This document shows, piece by piece, positions 60,753-64,000 of a stretch of 64,000 bases of DNA. The stretch comes from Selaginella tamariscina. Lineage: Eukaryota; Streptophyta; Lycopodiopsida; Selaginellales; Selaginellaceae. The translations under genes and the position numbers were made by a program. The stretch is from the NCBI GenBank assembly GCA_003024785.1, contig PUQB01000111.1:457212-521211 (forward strand), read 5' to 3'. Position 1 is the stretch's first letter; each line of letters begins with the position of its first letter. The notes beneath the pieces were generated by a model that saw only the letters and a program-made list of their open reading frames with translations, had not been told where the DNA came from and did no database searches.

Positions 60753-61173
60753 GAGGCGGTTCACATGTGCCCTCACCCTCACGTGAGGGTGAAGGTGAGG
60801 GTGAGGGTCACATGTGACCTATTTACCCTAGTGTTATTAATTTAAATTTAATAAATTTTATTTTTTAAAATAAAATAAATATAATTAGAATTGTAAGTGT
60901 CTCATTTATATATATATTTTATATATAAAATAAATTAAATTTTTTATTATTTATTAATATATTTTAAAAATCTTTATTTAAACCTATCATAATGAGACAC
61001 GTGACAAGAAAAAGCATATTCTTACCCTCACGAGGGTGAGGGAATTTAATTAAATTTAAGCTTATTTAAAATCTTGCCCTTGAGACCTTCATGAGGGTGA
61101 GGGTAAAATATCACATGTGACCTCTTGAGGGTAAAAAGATTCTTGAGGGTGAGGGCACATGTGAACCGCCTCT
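60753..61173. mobile_element. Harbinger/Tourist-like MITE
   Basis: 421 bases with TIRs GAGGCGGTTCACATGTG... and the matching reverse complement at the right end. It is flanked by the 3-bp TSD TAA on both sides. Inner inverted pieces of 'cctcaccctcac/gtgagggtgagg' extend the foldback. The middle is AT-rich with no ORF. A 3-bp TWA target is typical of PIF/Harbinger; the family assignment is inference. Confidence 0.78.
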
Positions 61174-62370
61174 AAACCCCTCATGTTATCCTAAAAATGT
61201 TAAACTAATTTGTATTAATTTTTACAATTACTTTCTTATCAAAAGGAAGACTTTGTAGTGAAACTTTTGTCATTCACTTCATATATTAACATTAAATTTA
61301 ATATTCTAATTAAGCATTTTCATGAAGAAAGTTTCATCAAATAAATCCTATAAGTAATTATTATAACTTTGTTTCCCCCACACGCACACCCTCAACAAAT
61401 ATCTAGTTAAAACCCAAGATCACATCGTATAACTGCAAAGGTATCACCCTAAGTGGCAATGTCTTAAAGTATGACCCATTAAAGTCATAAATTTATCTTC
61501 CTAAAGGAGTATTACTTTCTCAAACATCTTTAAAAGGGTTATGGTTTTTTAGAATCTTGGTAGTATAAGTGTTAATATCATGTAATAGTAAGTTACAAAT
61601 CTATATAAATTATAATAATGTTATATGTGTACAATGTAAGTGTTATTAAAAGGTGTATAATAAGTCTTATTAAAAGAACCTATGTTAGAAATTCTTTTAA
61701 ATTGTTATGTGTAAGAATTGTATGGAATATACTTATATATTTCCATAATATATTTGAGTTGATACATACTACCACATAGGATGTTGATATGAAAAGGTTT
61801 TTGACATTGTATACATCTTTTAATTGAATATTAAGTCTTTTCATTAGTGAACAAGTTGGGTAATTCCTCTTCTTCTTTTTTTTCTTTTTTTTTTGTTTCG
61901 TTTATGATCTTTTTGTGGCCACATTTTCATCTTGATCAATAGTTATTCCAATGGAGCAACTTTTGCATGCAATTATGAAGCAACAATGTAGACACAACAA
62001 TTGTTTGGGGTATCAGTGCAACATCGATAATCCTTAGTTAGTTACAATTCTTGTCTTCATTTGGGTTCTTTCTTAGAGGAAGCCACAAAGATGTTCATGT
62101 TTGGATCGAACATTTTTATATAGTTACAAATTATCATCAATGGGATTATGATCACTAACTTTGTGAATTGCCTCCTTGTGTTCATGGATTTGCCATATTA
62201 TGGTTTTCACATTTGGTTCTAACATCAAATGTACAATTGACTTAACACTATATGCAATGATGATTACCTTTGGTTATTATGCAAATGCAATAGTGTCTTT
62301 GAATGAAATTTTCTGAATGCGTTGGAATGTTAGCAAGACAATTACTCATTTTGATGTGCATTTCTAAAAT
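61174..62370. other. AT-rich DNA, no supportable gene
   Basis: It contains T-rich runs (about 61880) and scattered short ORFs. From about 61960 the base composition becomes more coding-like and leads into the gag remnant below, but the frame is broken throughout. Confidence 0.5.
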
Positions 62371-62735
62371 TATCTTTCTCGTGTGAATCCAAATATGTCT
62401 GAGGTTGCAAAGAAATACATGTTTTATCAAGTAGGTGCTACTGGAATTTTGGTTTGTGAGCATCTCTTCACATCATTGGAAGATGCAATTCAAATTGCTC
62501 AAGGCCTTGAAACTTCTTATTCTTCAACATGGGCTATTTATTGGGTTAACTTCTTTTACTCACATAGCTACTCATCCACACGTAGATGTTCCAATTTCAC
62601 AAGCCGCATTTCAACAAGTTCAACAAGGATGTGGATGTGATCATGGTTAGTGGACGTGGTTGTTATTATGGTCATGGTATACAATGTTTTGAGTGTTAAG
62701 CGTTTGGTCATCTTTTTACCATTGCTTATCACAGT
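62370..62735 (+). pseudogene. Decayed retroelement gag remnant with zinc-knuckle trace
   Basis: At 62644-62733 one frame reads MVSGRGCYYGHGIQCFEC-stop-AFGHLFTIAYH. This has the spacing of a CCHC knuckle (C-x2-C-x4-H) with the last cysteine lost. The preceding 250 bases are open in parts (MNPNMSEVAKKYMFYQ, 62383) and glycine/arginine-rich near the knuckle, as in gag tails. No protease or pol follows. Family not identified. Confidence 0.42.
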
Positions 62736-64000
62736 GTTCAACTTAGAAGTTGTATTCCCTACTCTAGTGGATGTTTTTTATCTTCCTAATGGTGAGTAGG
62801 GAACTAATTTTCATTGCTAATGTAGTAAAGGAATTAGGTGATGAAGTTTTACAATTTCTCCTCTTGATTCAAGTTTAGTAATTTCATTTATTTATCATTT
62901 CGTGGTGACATAATGCTCTTTTCTAGTTAAGCCTACTCCAAGAACACTTTGAGTGTTCTATGGTGACAAAAAGTTTTTTGCTTTTTCTTTACAAACATGT
63001 TATGCTAGTAAATGTAATGTATTTACATTAATTATTATTTTTATTCTTAAAATTTAAGTGAGAGCATGTCATATAAATACAAATTCTTAATTTATTCAAG
63101 TAAATATTTAAGGAAAAATGTGTTCACATATGAAGACATTTAATTATTTACACTCTTAATTATTTTACACATTATATATAATATTATAGTATACTAAAGA
63201 TTATTATTTTTATTATGCTATATAACTTTAAACTTGTAGGTATGGAATATTTGGATATATCCGTAAGTTTATTGTTTTAATATATATTTAAGAAATAAAA
63301 TGAAGTGTCTTTTGATTTTATATAAAATCAAAATAATATTAATTATTAACATATAAAGAGTTAAACATCAATATGGCATATTAAATACAAATTTATAATG
63401 AAACCATTTATATTAATCAAACGTGTTGCAAAAGGAGAGTCATTAATACTTTGATTATAAATTAGATTTCAATATGAATTTCAAATAGTGTACATGTGGA
63501 TTTGCCTATATTTAATATTTTATAAAAAATATATTAATTTTTTAAATTGTTTTATTAATGATAATAATATGATAGAATTAATAATATTTAGCATGCATGT
63601 TAACATTGTAAATAAACATGAATTTTATATCATTATTTATTATATATAGTTATCGTAATTATATATAACTAATATATATATTGTATTATATATACTTACC
63701 TAACTTTACATAACTACGAGTATATAATTTATTATCCTATTTAAAAATGTATAATTGCATTATGTGTGTGTGTGTGCCCCTGCGCACGTGTATAAGTATA
63801 TATAACTACTATATTAACTGTGAAATTTCTTTTTTATTTAATTAAGGTAAACTAAGTGTTTTTTAATTAAGAAAATTAGAAGTGGAAACAACAGTTTCTG
63901 AAATAAGATTTGTTAAGAGAACTCAATATCTATTAAAAGAAGCTCAACCACACTAAATTATGAATATATAATACCCGGTGTCACATGTAACTCTTTAGAC
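62736..64000. other. AT-rich DNA, nothing recognised
   Basis: Very AT-rich sequence with a short (TG)n at about 63762. It shows no match to H1-H3 or to the giant elements that I can see, and no ORF worth calling. Confidence 0.55.

Overview
This is gene-poor, AT-rich nuclear DNA from a eukaryote, most likely a land plant. The evidence is TTTAGGG/CCCTAAA tracts, GT-AG introns, a plant-style gag-protease LTR retroelement, a plant-type FCP1-like phosphatase and a cytochrome P450 N-terminal fragment. I cannot name the species. The transposase resembles proteins that I recall being annotated DUF7869, a family common in mosses and other early-diverging plants. I see no intact host gene, tRNA or rRNA.

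The window is a stack of repeats. The oldest layer is an AT-rich segment present three times in direct orientation: H1 at 1-4650; H2 at 4651-5060 continuing at 43409-46074 and 54206 onward; and H3 at 56233-60750. H1 carries a 608-bp solo LTR. H2 is split by two large insertions. H3 is followed by a Harbinger-like MITE.

The main content is one family of large TIR transposons nested like Russian dolls. E0 (5061-43408, TSD ATGT/ATAT) is the old outer copy. E1 (6511-31932, TSD AAAG) sits inside E0's transposase gene. E2 (19631-30958, TSD ATAA) sits inside E1's transposase gene in the opposite orientation, so E1 and E2 form a giant inverted repeat with arms of about 11 kb and a 2.3-kb centre. With E2 removed, E1 is about 14.1 kb. 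All ends begin ATGCAMGTTG. One end type (L) lies beyond the 3' end of the transposase; the other (R) lies beyond the cargo genes. A 239-bp MITE and a one-ended fragment of the same family lie inside E0.

Each full element has the same order from R to L: an FCP1/HAD-like phosphatase; a ParB-domain protein with a methyltransferase-like C-terminal half; a block of GGCGGGATTAATCCCGCC palindromes; CA-rich microsatellites; telomere-like tracts; AT-rich DNA; transposase exon 1; a second palindrome block inside transposase intron 1; and the rest of the transposase. The cargo pair is transcribed toward R and the transposase toward L, so the palindromes and simple repeats lie between two divergent transcription units. 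Every copy here is broken by frameshifts, stops or insertions. E1 and E2 share several frameshifts that E0 lacks.

The second large insertion (46075-54205, TSD TATAT/TATGT) is a GC-rich LTR retroelement with gag, two zinc knuckles and an aspartic protease. I could find no reverse transcriptase, RNase H or integrase in it. It carries unfamiliar downstream ORFs, one of them coiled-coil. Distal to it lie a decayed P450 5' fragment and a retroelement gag remnant.
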